NCBI RefSeq assembly: GCF_000308875.1
Contig: NZ_BAGL01000058.1
Coordinates: 1-64,000, forward strand
Direction: 5' to 3'
DNA from: Nocardia transvalensis NBRC 15921
Lineage (GTDB): Bacteria; Actinomycetota; Actinomycetes; Mycobacteriales; Mycobacteriaceae
Length of the DNA stretch: 64,000 bases
Positions 1 through 8,030 of the stretch are shown here, piece after piece (the stretch's first letter is position 1; each line of letters begins with the position of its first letter). The position numbers were made by a program, and so were the translations under genes. The notes beneath the pieces are model-generated. The model saw only the letters and a program-made list of their open reading frames with translations, had not been told where the DNA came from and did not search any database.

Positions 1-519
1 GGTGACGTTCTCGATGGCGCCGCCGTTGACCAGCAGCGCGGCCCGGGTGAGCACTTCCTCGATGGTCGCCGCGGCGGAGGTGGCTGCCAGGGGGATGTTC
101 GCGCCGTCGGCGAGGTTGGGGGTGTGGGGGTCCGGTGTGGCGGGTGGGGTGAGTCCGATGAAGACGTCGCCCATCGGGGTGGCGGAGCGTAGTTCGGCGG
201 TGGTGCCCGCGGGCAGTGGCACCCCGGACCGGATGCGCATCGAGACGATCGCGGTGTAGTCCTTCGCCCGCATCGATTCGACCTGGCCGACATCGGCGCC
301 GTTGAGGCGGACCTTTGCCTTGGTCGGCAGGTTGAGCGCGTTGGCGAAGGTGGCCGTCACGTGATAGCCCTCGACGCCCGGCGCCGGCAGCGGCATCTTG
401 TCCAGACTCACCGCGCATCCGGTCACCGACAATGCCGTCGCCGAGACGGTCACCGCCGCGGCGACACCGAGAAGCCGCTGACGTGGGCCACGCTGCCCCG
501 AGCCGAATTTCGTCGTCAT
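1..519 (-). CDS. MCE-family lipoprotein (MceE/LprK-like), C-terminus beyond the left edge
   Basis: This is the N-terminal 173 residues of an Mce substrate-binding subunit, read right to left from ATG at 519. A signal peptide ends in a lipobox (SVTGC), so the protein should be lipid-anchored outside the membrane. The MlaD/MCE domain follows, with the usual start (YHVTATFANALNL, then VRLNGADVGQV). It is the fifth mce gene of the operon, 16 bp after the mceD stop. A lipoprotein in this position matches MceE (LprK) of mycobacterial operons. The sixth gene, mceF, is expected left of the window. Family assignment is secure; the letter is inferred from gene order. Confidence 0.9.
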   Translation of the reverse strand, partial: MTTKFGSGQRGPRQRLLGVAAAVTVSATALSVTGCAVSLDKMPLPAPGVEGYHVTATFANALNLPTKAKVRLNGADVGQVESMRAKDYTAIVSMRIRSGVPLPAGTTAELRSATPMGDVFIGLTPPATPDPHTPNLADGANIPLAATSAAATIEEVLTRAALLVNGGAIENVT

Positions 520-535
520 AGTCTTGCCATCCCTG

Positions 536-1651
536 CTACTTCGGCGGTGCTCCCGCGATGACGGAGAGCATCTGGCCGATACCGAAATCGGGACCCATAT
601 CCCGCGGGGTCCCGGTCGCGCAGCCGAGTTCCTTCAGGTTCAGCAGATTGCACACGGTCTTCAGCATCTGCCCGTCCAGGAGGAACTTGTTCAGATCGAC
701 AGTGCCGCGCAAGGCGCGGGTGTTCGGATCGATCGCGTTGTAGGCGTTGTCGGTCACCAGCGGGAAGACGTCGAGGAATTCCGCGAGGTTGTCGTTGTAG
801 TCCGCGAGCGACTTCGTCATCGTGTTCGCGTTTCCCGACAGCGTGTGGATGTTGCCCCGATTGCGTTCCAGCAGATCGGTCATCCGGGTCATGATCTCGT
901 TCAGCTTCGCCCCGGTGTCGCCGGTGCCCAGGTTCTGGTCGGCGAGGATGTCGCTGAGTGTGTGTATGCCGGAACCGAAGTCGCGCAGGGCCTGATCGTT
1001 GCGGGACGCGGCGGCGGTGAGGGCGTCGAGATTCTGCACGACCTTGGTGACGGCCGCGCGGGTGGCCGCGCCGTTGTCGGGGCCCAGTTGCAGGGCGCGC
1101 GCCAGTTCGCTCATCGCGTCGCGCAGGCTGTCGCCGTTGCCGGCCGCGATCTGCGAGCCCACGTCCAGCAGCCCGGCGACCGGCCCCTGACCGTTCGGGT
1201 CCGTGCCGAGGGAGGTCGAGAGTTTGTCGGCCATCGACAGCAGGCTGTCGAATTCGACCGGCACCCGGGTGCGGTCGGCGGTCAGGACGGCGTGGTCGGC
1301 CAGGGCCGGGCCGCCCTTGTAGACGGGCGTGAATTCGATGTGCCGGTCGGTCAGCACCGAATCCGAGACGGTGACCGCCTTGGCGTCGGCGGGAATCTTG
1401 ACCCACTTGTCGACGTCCATCGTGATGTCGACATGCGCCCCGCGCGGCTGGATGCCGGTGACCTTGCCGACCCTCATGCCCAGCACCGACACGGGATTGC
1501 CCACGTACAGGCCGTTGGCGTTGGCGAACTGCGCGGTCACCGTGATCGACGAATCGGTGATCCCGCCGAGCGGCCCGCTCGAACAGCCGGCCACCACCGC
1601 CCCCAGCAGCGCGACAGCCGCCAGCTTCACTCCTCGCAGCACATTACTCAT
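536..1651 (-). CDS. MCE-family protein, MceD position, predicted lipoprotein
   Basis: A 371-residue Mce subunit of the lipid importer. ATG at 1651 overlaps the previous stop (ATGA) and gives a clean lipoprotein signal ending GAVVAGC; an open frame continues upstream but lies inside mceC. The MCE domain follows directly (SITVTAQFANANGLYVGNPV, with VLGMRVGKVTG). The C-terminal part is the helical, coiled-coil-prone Mce extension that forms the tunnel across the periplasm. Mycobacterial MceD proteins are not usually described as lipoproteins, so two successive lipobox proteins (this and the next gene) are mildly unusual. Confidence 0.9.
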   Translation of the reverse strand: MSNVLRGVKLAAVALLGAVVAGCSSGPLGGITDSSITVTAQFANANGLYVGNPVSVLGMRVGKVTGIQPRGAHVDITMDVDKWVKIPADAKAVTVSDSVLTDRHIEFTPVYKGGPALADHAVLTADRTRVPVEFDSLLSMADKLSTSLGTDPNGQGPVAGLLDVGSQIAAGNGDSLRDAMSELARALQLGPDNGAATRAAVTKVVQNLDALTAAASRNDQALRDFGSGIHTLSDILADQNLGTGDTGAKLNEIMTRMTDLLERNRGNIHTLSGNANTMTKSLADYNDNLAEFLDVFPLVTDNAYNAIDPNTRALRGTVDLNKFLLDGQMLKTVCNLLNLKELGCATGTPRDMGPDFGIGQMLSVIAGAPPK

Positions 1652-2703
1652 TTGCAGTCCTGGAAGTACGTGGGCTGGTTGACCTTCTGCGCGTAGCCGC
1701 TCAGCGCGCACATGAACGAATCGATGAACGCGCCGTCGGGCCCGTTGCCCACCAGCTCCTGACCGGTCCCGGTGGCATTCGCGAACAGCCGCCACGGCAC
1801 CGGCAGGATCTGCAGGATGTTGCGCAGCAGATCGTCGTGACCGGCGATCATCCCGGTCATCTCCGTCAGGTTGTCGAGCAGCTGCTGGATCTCCGGTTCG
1901 TCACCCACCGCGATCGGCTGCAGCTGCTGCACCAGGCCGGTCGCGGCGCGCAGCAGACTCTCGATGGCCTGCTGCCGGGAAATCAACTCCTGCAGCACGT
2001 TCCGGCCCTGGGCGACCATGCCCGCCAGTTCGCCCTGCTGTTCCCGCAGCACGGTGGTGACCTGGTCGGTGCTGGTCAGCAACTGCCCGATCTGCGCGCG
2101 CCGGTCGCCGATCACCGCGGCGAGGGTCTTCATGTTCTGCAACGTCTGCGGCATCAGCGCCGGAGCCCCGCGCAGTTGATCGGTCAATGCGCCCATCGTC
2201 TGCGCGACCCGGTCCGCGTCGATACTCGAGAAGGTCGTGGTGGCGTTCTGCAGCGCAGTCTCCAGGTCATAGGGAACCTCGGTGCGCGACAACGCGATCG
2301 CGTTGTCGCGCAGATGCCCCGATCCGGCGGGACGCAGCTCGACGTACCGCGAACCCAGCAGCGTCGTCAGTTTGATCGCCGCGCCGGTATCGGCCCCCAG
2401 CGGCAGGCCGCGGTTCAGCTTCATGGTTACCACGACGTGGTCGCCTGCCAGCTTCGTCCCGGTGACATTGCCGACCTCGATGCCGGCCAGCGTCACCCCG
2501 TCGCCGGCGCTCACCCCGGCGGCCTGCGCGAAGTCCGCTCGATAGGTCTCCTTGCCCAGGTGCAGCGAATTGACGAACACCGTCACCCCGACCACGACCG
2601 CGAGCACGACGACCGCGGTCAGGCCGATACGCAGCTTGCTCAGATCCTCCAGCGGACGCCCGCGCCCGCTCCGGCGCGGCAGGATTCGCTTCCCACTCAC
2701 CAT
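1648..2703 (-). CDS. MCE-family protein, MceC position
   Basis: A 351-residue Mce subunit. A basic N-terminus precedes one transmembrane helix (about residues 27-46, ending VVVGVTVFVNSL). The MCE domain follows (YRADFAQAAGVSAGDGVTLAG, with IEVGNVTG), then a long helical tail rich in Q and L. It overlaps the next gene by 4 bp (ATGA) and starts 7 bp after mceB, so all these genes are probably one transcript. The predicted role is to form, with the other Mce chains, the channel that carries lipid or steroid substrate to the YrbE permeases. Confidence 0.93.
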   Translation of the reverse strand: MVSGKRILPRRSGRGRPLEDLSKLRIGLTAVVVLAVVVGVTVFVNSLHLGKETYRADFAQAAGVSAGDGVTLAGIEVGNVTGTKLAGDHVVVTMKLNRGLPLGADTGAAIKLTTLLGSRYVELRPAGSGHLRDNAIALSRTEVPYDLETALQNATTTFSSIDADRVAQTMGALTDQLRGAPALMPQTLQNMKTLAAVIGDRRAQIGQLLTSTDQVTTVLREQQGELAGMVAQGRNVLQELISRQQAIESLLRAATGLVQQLQPIAVGDEPEIQQLLDNLTEMTGMIAGHDDLLRNILQILPVPWRLFANATGTGQELVGNGPDGAFIDSFMCALSGYAQKVNQPTYFQDCK

Positions 2704-2710
2704 GGCCGCC

Positions 2711-3748
2711 TCACCTGCAGATCTCGGAGTTCTCGACGTGGCCGCTGGGCGTCGCCTGGCCCAGAATCGCCGACATGAGCGGATCGATTCCGGGGATCAT
2801 GCTCACCTTCACCTCGCAGACGTAGGCATCGAGATACGAGCCGTTGCCGGTGATCCGGGCCAGGCCCTTCAGCAGGTACGGCAGGTTGAAGCCCACGTAG
2901 GCGAATCTGTCCTTGCCGTCGACGAAATGCTGGGCGAAGCCCGGCCGGCGATCGACGAACTGGTTCAGCGCGGGACTCGCACCGCGCACCACGTCCGCGG
3001 CCCGCCCCAGCGTGCCGGAGATCGCCTCGACCTGCCCGAACAATTCGTCGCGGTGCTGGGCCAGGCCGTCGAAGATCCGGTGGGTCTGCTGCAGCACCGT
3101 TTGCAGGTTGCCGCTCTGCCGCGACAGGTCGCCGAGCACCCCGCTGAGATTGTCGATGACCTGTCCCAGGATCTGGTCCGGACCGGCGAATGCCTGTGCG
3201 AGCGAGGCGGTTTCGGCGATCAGCGTGGTGATCGCGCCGTCGTCGCCCTGCAGCGACCGGACCACCGCCGCGCTGATGTTGTCGACCTGCTGCGGGTCCA
3301 GCACGCTGAACAGCGGCTCGAACCCGTTGAGCAGCTTGGAGATATCGAACGAGGGCTCGGTGTGCTCGACCGGGATCTGCCCGCCCGCCGGCAGCTTCCT
3401 CGGATCACCGAAGTCGCGCAGCGACAGCCCGACATACCGCTGCCCGATCAGATTCTGATACGTGACCGAGGCCGCCGTATTGCCGTAGACCGGCTGATCG
3501 CGCTGCACCTCGAAGGTGACCTTCGCGCGGACGCCGTCCAGGTCGACGGCCTGCACCCGGCCCACCCGCACCCCGGCCATGCGCACGTCGTCGCCGGCGT
3601 GCAGTCCGGACACGTCGGTGAAGATCGCCGAGTACGTCTCGGTCTGCCCGCTCACGCTGCGCGACAGCGTCACATACATGGACCAGGTCAGGCCGATCGA
3701 CACCACCAGGAACAGGATCAGGCCCGCCAGCGGCTTGCGGTAGCTCAT
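2711..3748 (-). CDS. MCE-family protein, MceB position
   Basis: A 345-residue Mce subunit with a single N-terminal membrane helix (LAGLILFLVVSIGLTWSMYV) followed by the MCE domain (TYSAIFTDVSGLHAGDDVRMAG, VRVGRVQAV). The helical region continues to a short cysteine-containing tail. ATG at 3748 overlaps the mceA stop by 4 bp. It is the second mce gene after the two yrbE genes, which is the standard order. Confidence 0.93.
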   Translation of the reverse strand: MSYRKPLAGLILFLVVSIGLTWSMYVTLSRSVSGQTETYSAIFTDVSGLHAGDDVRMAGVRVGRVQAVDLDGVRAKVTFEVQRDQPVYGNTAASVTYQNLIGQRYVGLSLRDFGDPRKLPAGGQIPVEHTEPSFDISKLLNGFEPLFSVLDPQQVDNISAAVVRSLQGDDGAITTLIAETASLAQAFAGPDQILGQVIDNLSGVLGDLSRQSGNLQTVLQQTHRIFDGLAQHRDELFGQVEAISGTLGRAADVVRGASPALNQFVDRRPGFAQHFVDGKDRFAYVGFNLPYLLKGLARITGNGSYLDAYVCEVKVSMIPGIDPLMSAILGQATPSGHVENSEICR

Positions 3749-5136
3749 CGCGGCTCTCCTGTCGGAGCGGGGGCAGGGGCGGCGGGGACGGGTAGCGGTA
3801 GCGGAAAGCCCGGTAGCGCAGGCAGGCCCGGCAGCGGGGCGGGAGCGGCCGGGGCGGCTGGAGCCGGAGTGGCCGTCGCGTCGTTGCCCCGCAGTAGCGG
3901 CCCGAACAGCAGGTCGTTCGCGGCATTCGGCGGGATGCCGAGCAGCGCCGCGATCCGCTCCTGCTCCTGCCGGCTGCCGATCTCACCCACATTGCCGCCG
4001 ATCAGGGTCGGAACCGCCCCGGGCGCCGCGTTCGGACCGATGATCGTGGTATTGCCGGGCGGGCCGGACGTGCAGCTGGGCCCCGCCAGGGTGCCGTAGC
4101 GCGGGCAGTCGGCGCGGGTGTACTGCCGGTGCGGCGTGAGCTCGAGGATGATCTTGGCGGTCATATTCTGATCGCCCTCGTCCCACAGCGTCTTGAAGTA
4201 ATACGCCATCTGCGTCTGTGACGTCGCCATCTGGGCGAAGTTGGCGCTGCCGTCGCCGAGCGTGCCCAGCACCGGACCGATCTTCCCGGTGACGCCGGTG
4301 ATCGTGTCGACCCTGTTCTCCAGGCCGCCCGCCACCGTCGACGAGGTGGCCAGTCCGGCGGACAGCAGGTTCGCCAGCTGCTCCCGGCTCTCCGCCACCG
4401 CGCGCATCGGGCCGACCGCGTTGTGCACCGCGCCGAGCAGATCGGGCGCCGAAGTCCGCAGGCCCGCAAGCGCGTTCGACAGCGCGTCCACCGTGGAGCC
4501 CGTCCCGTCCGGCGCCATGGCGGCGTTGAACGCCTGGGCGATCCGGGTCAGTTCGGCGCCCGCGCGGACCGCCTCCTCGCCGTGCCCGGCCGTGGCGCGT
4601 TCGACGACGGCCAGGATGCCCAGCGCCGGATCGGAGCTGGAACGCCCTGCCGCGGCGGCGATCCGGCTCAGCGCCGTGAGGGAGGTCTGCAACCGGACGG
4701 TCGCCTGGCTGCGATCCTCGGGGATGCGCGCGCCCGCGGCCAGCGGCGAGCCGCGGCCGTTGTAGACCAGCTGGATCGACGGCACCGCGAAGACGTTGCT
4801 GGGCACGACGCGGGCGGTCACCGTGGCCGGAATACCGGCCAGGGAACCGGGTTTCAGGTCGATGTGCACATGGTTGGGGCCGCCGTCGGTCGACGGGCTG
4901 ACACTGTCGACCTGGCCGACCACGACGCCCTGATACTTCACATCCGATTTCGCCGGCAGTCCGTCGCCCACATTGACCAGTTCGGCCGTGACGCGCACGG
5001 TCTTCTCGAAGACGCCCTGGGACCTGGCGAGCATCAACCCGCCGACGACGGCGACGACCGCCAGGAAGGCGAGGCCGCGCAGCAGCAGGTTCCAGTTGGC
5101 CAGCACCTTGCCGTCTGATTCGAACGCAATCGACAT
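3745..5136 (-). CDS. MCE-family protein, MceA position, with Pro/Ala-rich tail
   Basis: A 463-residue Mce subunit, the first after the permeases. It has an N-terminal membrane helix (about residues 17-36), an MCE domain (VRVTAELVNVGDGLPAKSDV, KYQGVVVGQV), the Mce helical region, and a C-terminal tail of about 40 residues of Pro and Ala repeats. Start ATG at 5136 lies 6 bp after yrbEB. The tail is low complexity and likely exposed at the cell-envelope side. Confidence 0.93.
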   Translation of the reverse strand: MSIAFESDGKVLANWNLLLRGLAFLAVVAVVGGLMLARSQGVFEKTVRVTAELVNVGDGLPAKSDVKYQGVVVGQVDSVSPSTDGGPNHVHIDLKPGSLAGIPATVTARVVPSNVFAVPSIQLVYNGRGSPLAAGARIPEDRSQATVRLQTSLTALSRIAAAAGRSSSDPALGILAVVERATAGHGEEAVRAGAELTRIAQAFNAAMAPDGTGSTVDALSNALAGLRTSAPDLLGAVHNAVGPMRAVAESREQLANLLSAGLATSSTVAGGLENRVDTITGVTGKIGPVLGTLGDGSANFAQMATSQTQMAYYFKTLWDEGDQNMTAKIILELTPHRQYTRADCPRYGTLAGPSCTSGPPGNTTIIGPNAAPGAVPTLIGGNVGEIGSRQEQERIAALLGIPPNAANDLLFGPLLRGNDATATPAPAAPAAPAPLPGLPALPGFPLPLPVPAAPAPAPTGEPR

Positions 5137-5142
5137 CTGTTG

Positions 5143-5997
5143 CTACCCACTGATTCTCGCGCCGGCGTCGAAGCCCCACAGCGTCATCGTCATCAGCAGG
5201 TTCACGAAGATCATCACGGTGATGCTGGCGCGCATCGCGCGACCGGCCGCCACGCCGACGCCCTGCGGGCCGCCGGAGGCGTAGAAGCCGAAGTAGCACT
5301 GGATGGTCGTGGTGAGGATGACGAAGACGACGGCCTTCGACAGGGAATAGAGGATGTCCGTGCCGCTGAGCACGAGCCGGAAGTAGTGCTCGTAGGTCCC
5401 CGGCGACTGCCCGCCCGAGAGGCCGACGACGATCTCCACGGCCAGATAGCTGAAGGCCAGGCAGGCCAGGTACAGGGGAACCATCGCCACGATCGAGGCC
5501 AGCATCCGGGTGGTGACCAGATACGGGATCGGGCGGATCGCGATCGCGTCGAGCGCGTCGATCTCCTCCGCGATGCGCATGGATCCCAGCTGCGCGGTGA
5601 AGCGACAGCCCGCCTGCGCGGCGAAGGCGATGGAGGCCATGATCGGCGCGAGTTCGCGGGTCGCGGCCGTCGAGGCGATCATGCCGGTGGCAGGGGCCAT
5701 GCCCAGCAGCTTCAGCGCGCTGAAACCCTCGATCCCGACGATCGCCCCGGCCGCCGCGCCGAGGACGAGGATGACCTGCCCGGTGCCGCCGCCGACGACG
5801 ATGGAGCCGTTGCCCCACGTGACGTTCGACAGCATCTTCAGGAACTCGGCGCGATAGTGCCGCAGCACCACCGGAATTCCGCCCAGCACCCGCAGGAAGA
5901 ACGTCGCCATGTACCCGAGCCGCATGACGGGAGCCGAGACCGCGGCTCCGGCGACGAGGACGGGCCGCACTCCGGGCGGGTAGTAACGGGAGGCCAT
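5143..5997 (-). CDS. YrbE/MlaE-family ABC permease, second copy (YrbEB)
   Basis: A 284-residue integral membrane permease of the MlaE family. Several hydrophobic helices are visible, and the cytoplasmic EExDALD-like motif (RIAEEIDALDAIAIRPI) that contacts the ATPase MceG/Mkl is present. ATG at 5997 shares one base with the stop of the upstream yrbE. The ATPase is not encoded here, which is normal because actinobacteria usually keep one shared mceG elsewhere. Confidence 0.95.
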   Translation of the reverse strand: MASRYYPPGVRPVLVAGAAVSAPVMRLGYMATFFLRVLGGIPVVLRHYRAEFLKMLSNVTWGNGSIVVGGGTGQVILVLGAAAGAIVGIEGFSALKLLGMAPATGMIASTAATRELAPIMASIAFAAQAGCRFTAQLGSMRIAEEIDALDAIAIRPIPYLVTTRMLASIVAMVPLYLACLAFSYLAVEIVVGLSGGQSPGTYEHYFRLVLSGTDILYSLSKAVVFVILTTTIQCYFGFYASGGPQGVGVAAGRAMRASITVMIFVNLLMTMTLWGFDAGARISG

Positions 5998-6866
5998 CAG
6001 AGCGTCGTCCTCGGGAACAGCAGGGTGTACAGCTCGGTGAAACCGGCGTTCACCAGCATCAGCAGGATGATCGAGGCGACGACCGCGGCATTGACCGAGT
6101 TGGCCACGCCGCCCGGCCCGCCCTTGGTGTTCAGGCCCTTCTCACACGAGACGATGGTGACGATGACGCCGAACACCACGGCCTTGACCATCGCCAGCCA
6201 CAGATCGCCGACCCTGGCGAAGGACGAGAAGGTGGCCAGGTAGCTGCCGGGCGTGCCGTCCTGGATGTAGACGTTGAACAGGTAGCCCGCCAGGAAGCCG
6301 ACGAAGGCGCTCAGGCCCGTCAGCCCGAGGGCGACGACGACGCCGGCCGCGAGCCGGGGCACCACCAGCGCGCGCAGCGCCGAGACCCCCATGACCTCCA
6401 TGGCGTCGATCTCCTCGCGGATCTTGCGCGCGCCGAGGTCCGAGCAGATGGCCGAGCCCACCGCAGCCGCCAGCAGAATGGCCGTGACCAGCGGCGCGGC
6501 CTGCCGGATCACCGCCAGGCCGCCCGCGGCGCCGGCCAGCGAGGTCGCCCCGACCTGGCCGGCCAGCAGTCCGAACTGGATGGACATGGTCGCGCTGATC
6601 GGCAGCGCCACCGCGATGGTCGGGATGTAGGCGGTCTTGGCCATGAAGACGGCCTGCTGGACGAATTCGCGGAACGGGAACCGGCCCCGGGCGATATCGA
6701 CGAACAGGTACTGGATGGCCCGTACCCCCAGAACGAACTGTCCCCCAACGGTTTCGAGGGAGGCACCGGGGTGGCGGCGGAGGTACCCGCCGACCCACTC
6801 CTTGATCTCACGGACCGCGGATCGCCCGGCGATCCGGTCCGGGGTGACCGACGGCGCGGCCGTCAC
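5997..6866 (-). CDS. YrbE/MlaE-family ABC permease, first copy (YrbEA)
   Basis: A 289-residue MlaE-type permease and the promoter-proximal gene of the mce operon. It contains the coupling motif KIREEIDAMEVMGVSAL and about five membrane segments. The start is GTG at 6866, with AAGGA about 10 bp upstream. The GTG overlaps the stop codon of a 14-codon frame that has its own good ribosome-binding site, suggesting translational coupling. Steroid, fatty-acid and other substrates are known for different Mce systems; the substrate here cannot be read from the permease. Confidence 0.95.
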   Translation of the reverse strand: MTAAPSVTPDRIAGRSAVREIKEWVGGYLRRHPGASLETVGGQFVLGVRAIQYLFVDIARGRFPFREFVQQAVFMAKTAYIPTIAVALPISATMSIQFGLLAGQVGATSLAGAAGGLAVIRQAAPLVTAILLAAAVGSAICSDLGARKIREEIDAMEVMGVSALRALVVPRLAAGVVVALGLTGLSAFVGFLAGYLFNVYIQDGTPGSYLATFSSFARVGDLWLAMVKAVVFGVIVTIVSCEKGLNTKGGPGGVANSVNAAVVASIILLMLVNAGFTELYTLLFPRTTL

Positions 6867-6907
6867 GTTCCGGCTTCCTTCGTGACGGGGTTCGTGGCGT
6901 CGATCAT
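6863..6907 (-). CDS. Possible 14-residue leader peptide before yrbEA
   Basis: ATG at 6907 is preceded by GGGAGGGA and opens a 14-codon frame (MIDATNPVTKEAGT) whose TGA overlaps the GTG of yrbEA as GTGA. The ribosome site is stronger than that of yrbEA itself, so ribosomes finishing the peptide could re-initiate on the permease. It has no recognisable function of its own and may only be a translational coupler. It could also be chance. Confidence 0.3.
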   Translation of the reverse strand: MIDATNPVTKEAGT

Positions 6908-7079
6908 CGTTCCCTCCCTGATGCCCGATGGACGCGTGTGCCGCGACCGGGACGGCGGCCCGTGGTGCACGGTGCTGAACACTCGCTCAGCACCAGGGCC
7001 GCGCACCTGTGTAGCATCTGCTCCCAGGGCGGTCAAGATCGTCACCGACATCCCGCCTCCTCGTCGAGTCGGAAAGTTT

Positions 7080-7100
7080 CATTCTCACTTTCGGAGAATG
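7080..7100. promoter_or_regulatory. 21-bp palindrome upstream of mce (operator candidate)
   Basis: CATTCTC, a 7-base spacer and GAGAATG form a perfect inverted repeat. Each half is also half of an imperfect GAGAA-N5-TTCTC element (GAAAG-N5-TTCTC at 7072-7086 and GAGAA-N5-CATTC at 7094-7108), giving two symmetrically overlapping weak sites. It lies about 210 bp before the yrbEA start. It is probably bound by the same TetR regulator as the perfect copies further right. Confidence 0.5.
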
Positions 7101-7236
7101 ATACATTCGTCACACGAGGACTGTAGCAACATTCCGACCTCGGCAACACCCTCGACATCCGGCCGCGCGAGCGGTCCGGCGTCGCGTGGGCAGAGTGCCA
7201 CAGAGACACTTCCGGCCGGGCCCGCCGACCATACTT

Positions 7237-7251
7237 GAGAGTATCGTTCTC
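7237..7251. promoter_or_regulatory. GAGAG-N5-TTCTC operator, one mismatch
   Basis: GAGAG-TATCG-TTCTC matches the block-wide consensus GAGAA-N5-TTCTC at 9 of 10 fixed positions. It sits just past the 3' end of the TetR gene (stop at 7263) and upstream of the mce operon promoter region. Confidence 0.5.
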
Positions 7252-7262
7252 ACACTTGCAAT

Positions 7263-7904
7263 TCAGATTCTTCCATCAGCGCCGGTCGCCCGGACCGCGC
7301 GCAGGCAGAACGCGGTGATCCGGTCGACGTCGGACGGGGCCGGTTCGATCCGCCGCCACAGGAACTCCGCGAGTTTGCCGACCATCGCGTGACCCGCCAG
7401 GGACGCGTCGAATTCCGGTGTGGCACTGCCGAGTTCGGCGAACGGCTCGTGCAGTAGTTCGGCCAGGCGCGCTCCGGCGGTCCCCGCCCCCGACACCACG
7501 CCCTGGCCCGATCCGCTCGAGTTCCACAGCACCGCGCGGGTCGTCGCGGCGATCTCCGTACCGGCCTGCAGCAGGATCGCCGTCACCCACGCCCGGACCC
7601 GGTCCGCCGGCGTGGACGCCTTGCCCATCCGGTGCGCGACATAGCCGTACAGGCGTTCGGTTCCGTCCTCCAGCAGCGCCGCGACCAGCGCGTCCTTGGA
7701 CCGGAAATGGCGGTAGAACGCGTCGTTGGACAGCCCGGCCGCCGCGACGATATCGGCCACCCGCGGCGCCGACGCGGTACCGGCCGCCCGCATCAACTCC
7801 AGCGCGGCGTCGAGCAACCGGCGGACCTCCCCCGTGTAGTCCGCCTCCCGCTCCGCCAGCGACCTGCGCGCGATGCCCCCGGCCACATCCCGCGGCACGG
7901 TCAC
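7263..7904 (-). CDS. TetR/AcrR-family regulator
   Basis: 213 residues, GTG start at 7904. The N-terminal HTH is typical (ADIVAAAGLSNDAFYRHFRSK, about residues 48-69); the C-terminal ligand domain is variable. The gene lies between the mce operon and the divergent acyl-CoA dehydrogenase operon and shares with the latter a promoter region containing a perfect GAGAA-N5-TTCTC palindrome. That makes it one of two candidate master repressors of the catabolic block; the other is the TetR gene at 16630. The ligand is probably an acyl-CoA intermediate, by analogy with KstR, KstR2 and FadR-type TetR proteins. This is inference. Confidence 0.9.
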   Translation of the reverse strand: MTVPRDVAGGIARRSLAEREADYTGEVRRLLDAALELMRAAGTASAPRVADIVAAAGLSNDAFYRHFRSKDALVAALLEDGTERLYGYVAHRMGKASTPADRVRAWVTAILLQAGTEIAATTRAVLWNSSGSGQGVVSGAGTAGARLAELLHEPFAELGSATPEFDASLAGHAMVGKLAEFLWRRIEPAPSDVDRITAFCLRAVRATGADGRI

Positions 7905-7971
7905 GGCCGCACCGCCGAATGCCCAGTCCCCGTTGTCATATCGCCCATCCCTTACCGATCGAATCCCATCT

Positions 7972-8007
7972 AAGAATTGCGTTCTTCACTTAGAGAAGTC
8001 TATTCTC
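7972..8007. promoter_or_regulatory. Double operator in the TetR/acyl-CoA dehydrogenase divergent promoter
   Basis: Two elements in tandem: AAGAA-TTGCG-TTCTT (7972-7986, two mismatches to consensus) and GAGAA-GTCTA-TTCTC (7993-8007, perfect). The region separates TetR (start 7904) from the acyl-CoA dehydrogenase (start 8031). A second short inverted repeat, CTCTC/GAGAG at 8005-8019, overlaps the Shine-Dalgarno stretch. Confidence 0.65.
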
Positions 8008-8030
8008 TCATATCGAGAGGAGGGCGCAAC

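Larger units (their letters stand above)
6867..7262. promoter_or_regulatory. Promoter region of the mce operon
   Basis: A 396-bp stretch between yrbEA and the TetR gene. It holds the leader frame near its left end and two operator-like elements (7080-7100 and 7237-7251). No other convincing gene is present; an open minus-strand frame reaching 7051 is only the upstream extension of the leader. The A+T-rich part, 7065-7140, is the likely promoter of the mce operon. Confidence 0.6.

Noticed and set aside
3983..5818. Minus-strand frame of 611 codons across mceA and yrbEB
   Set aside because: It spans two genes with intact MCE and MlaE signatures in another frame; the translation is Arg/Gly-rich with no domain.
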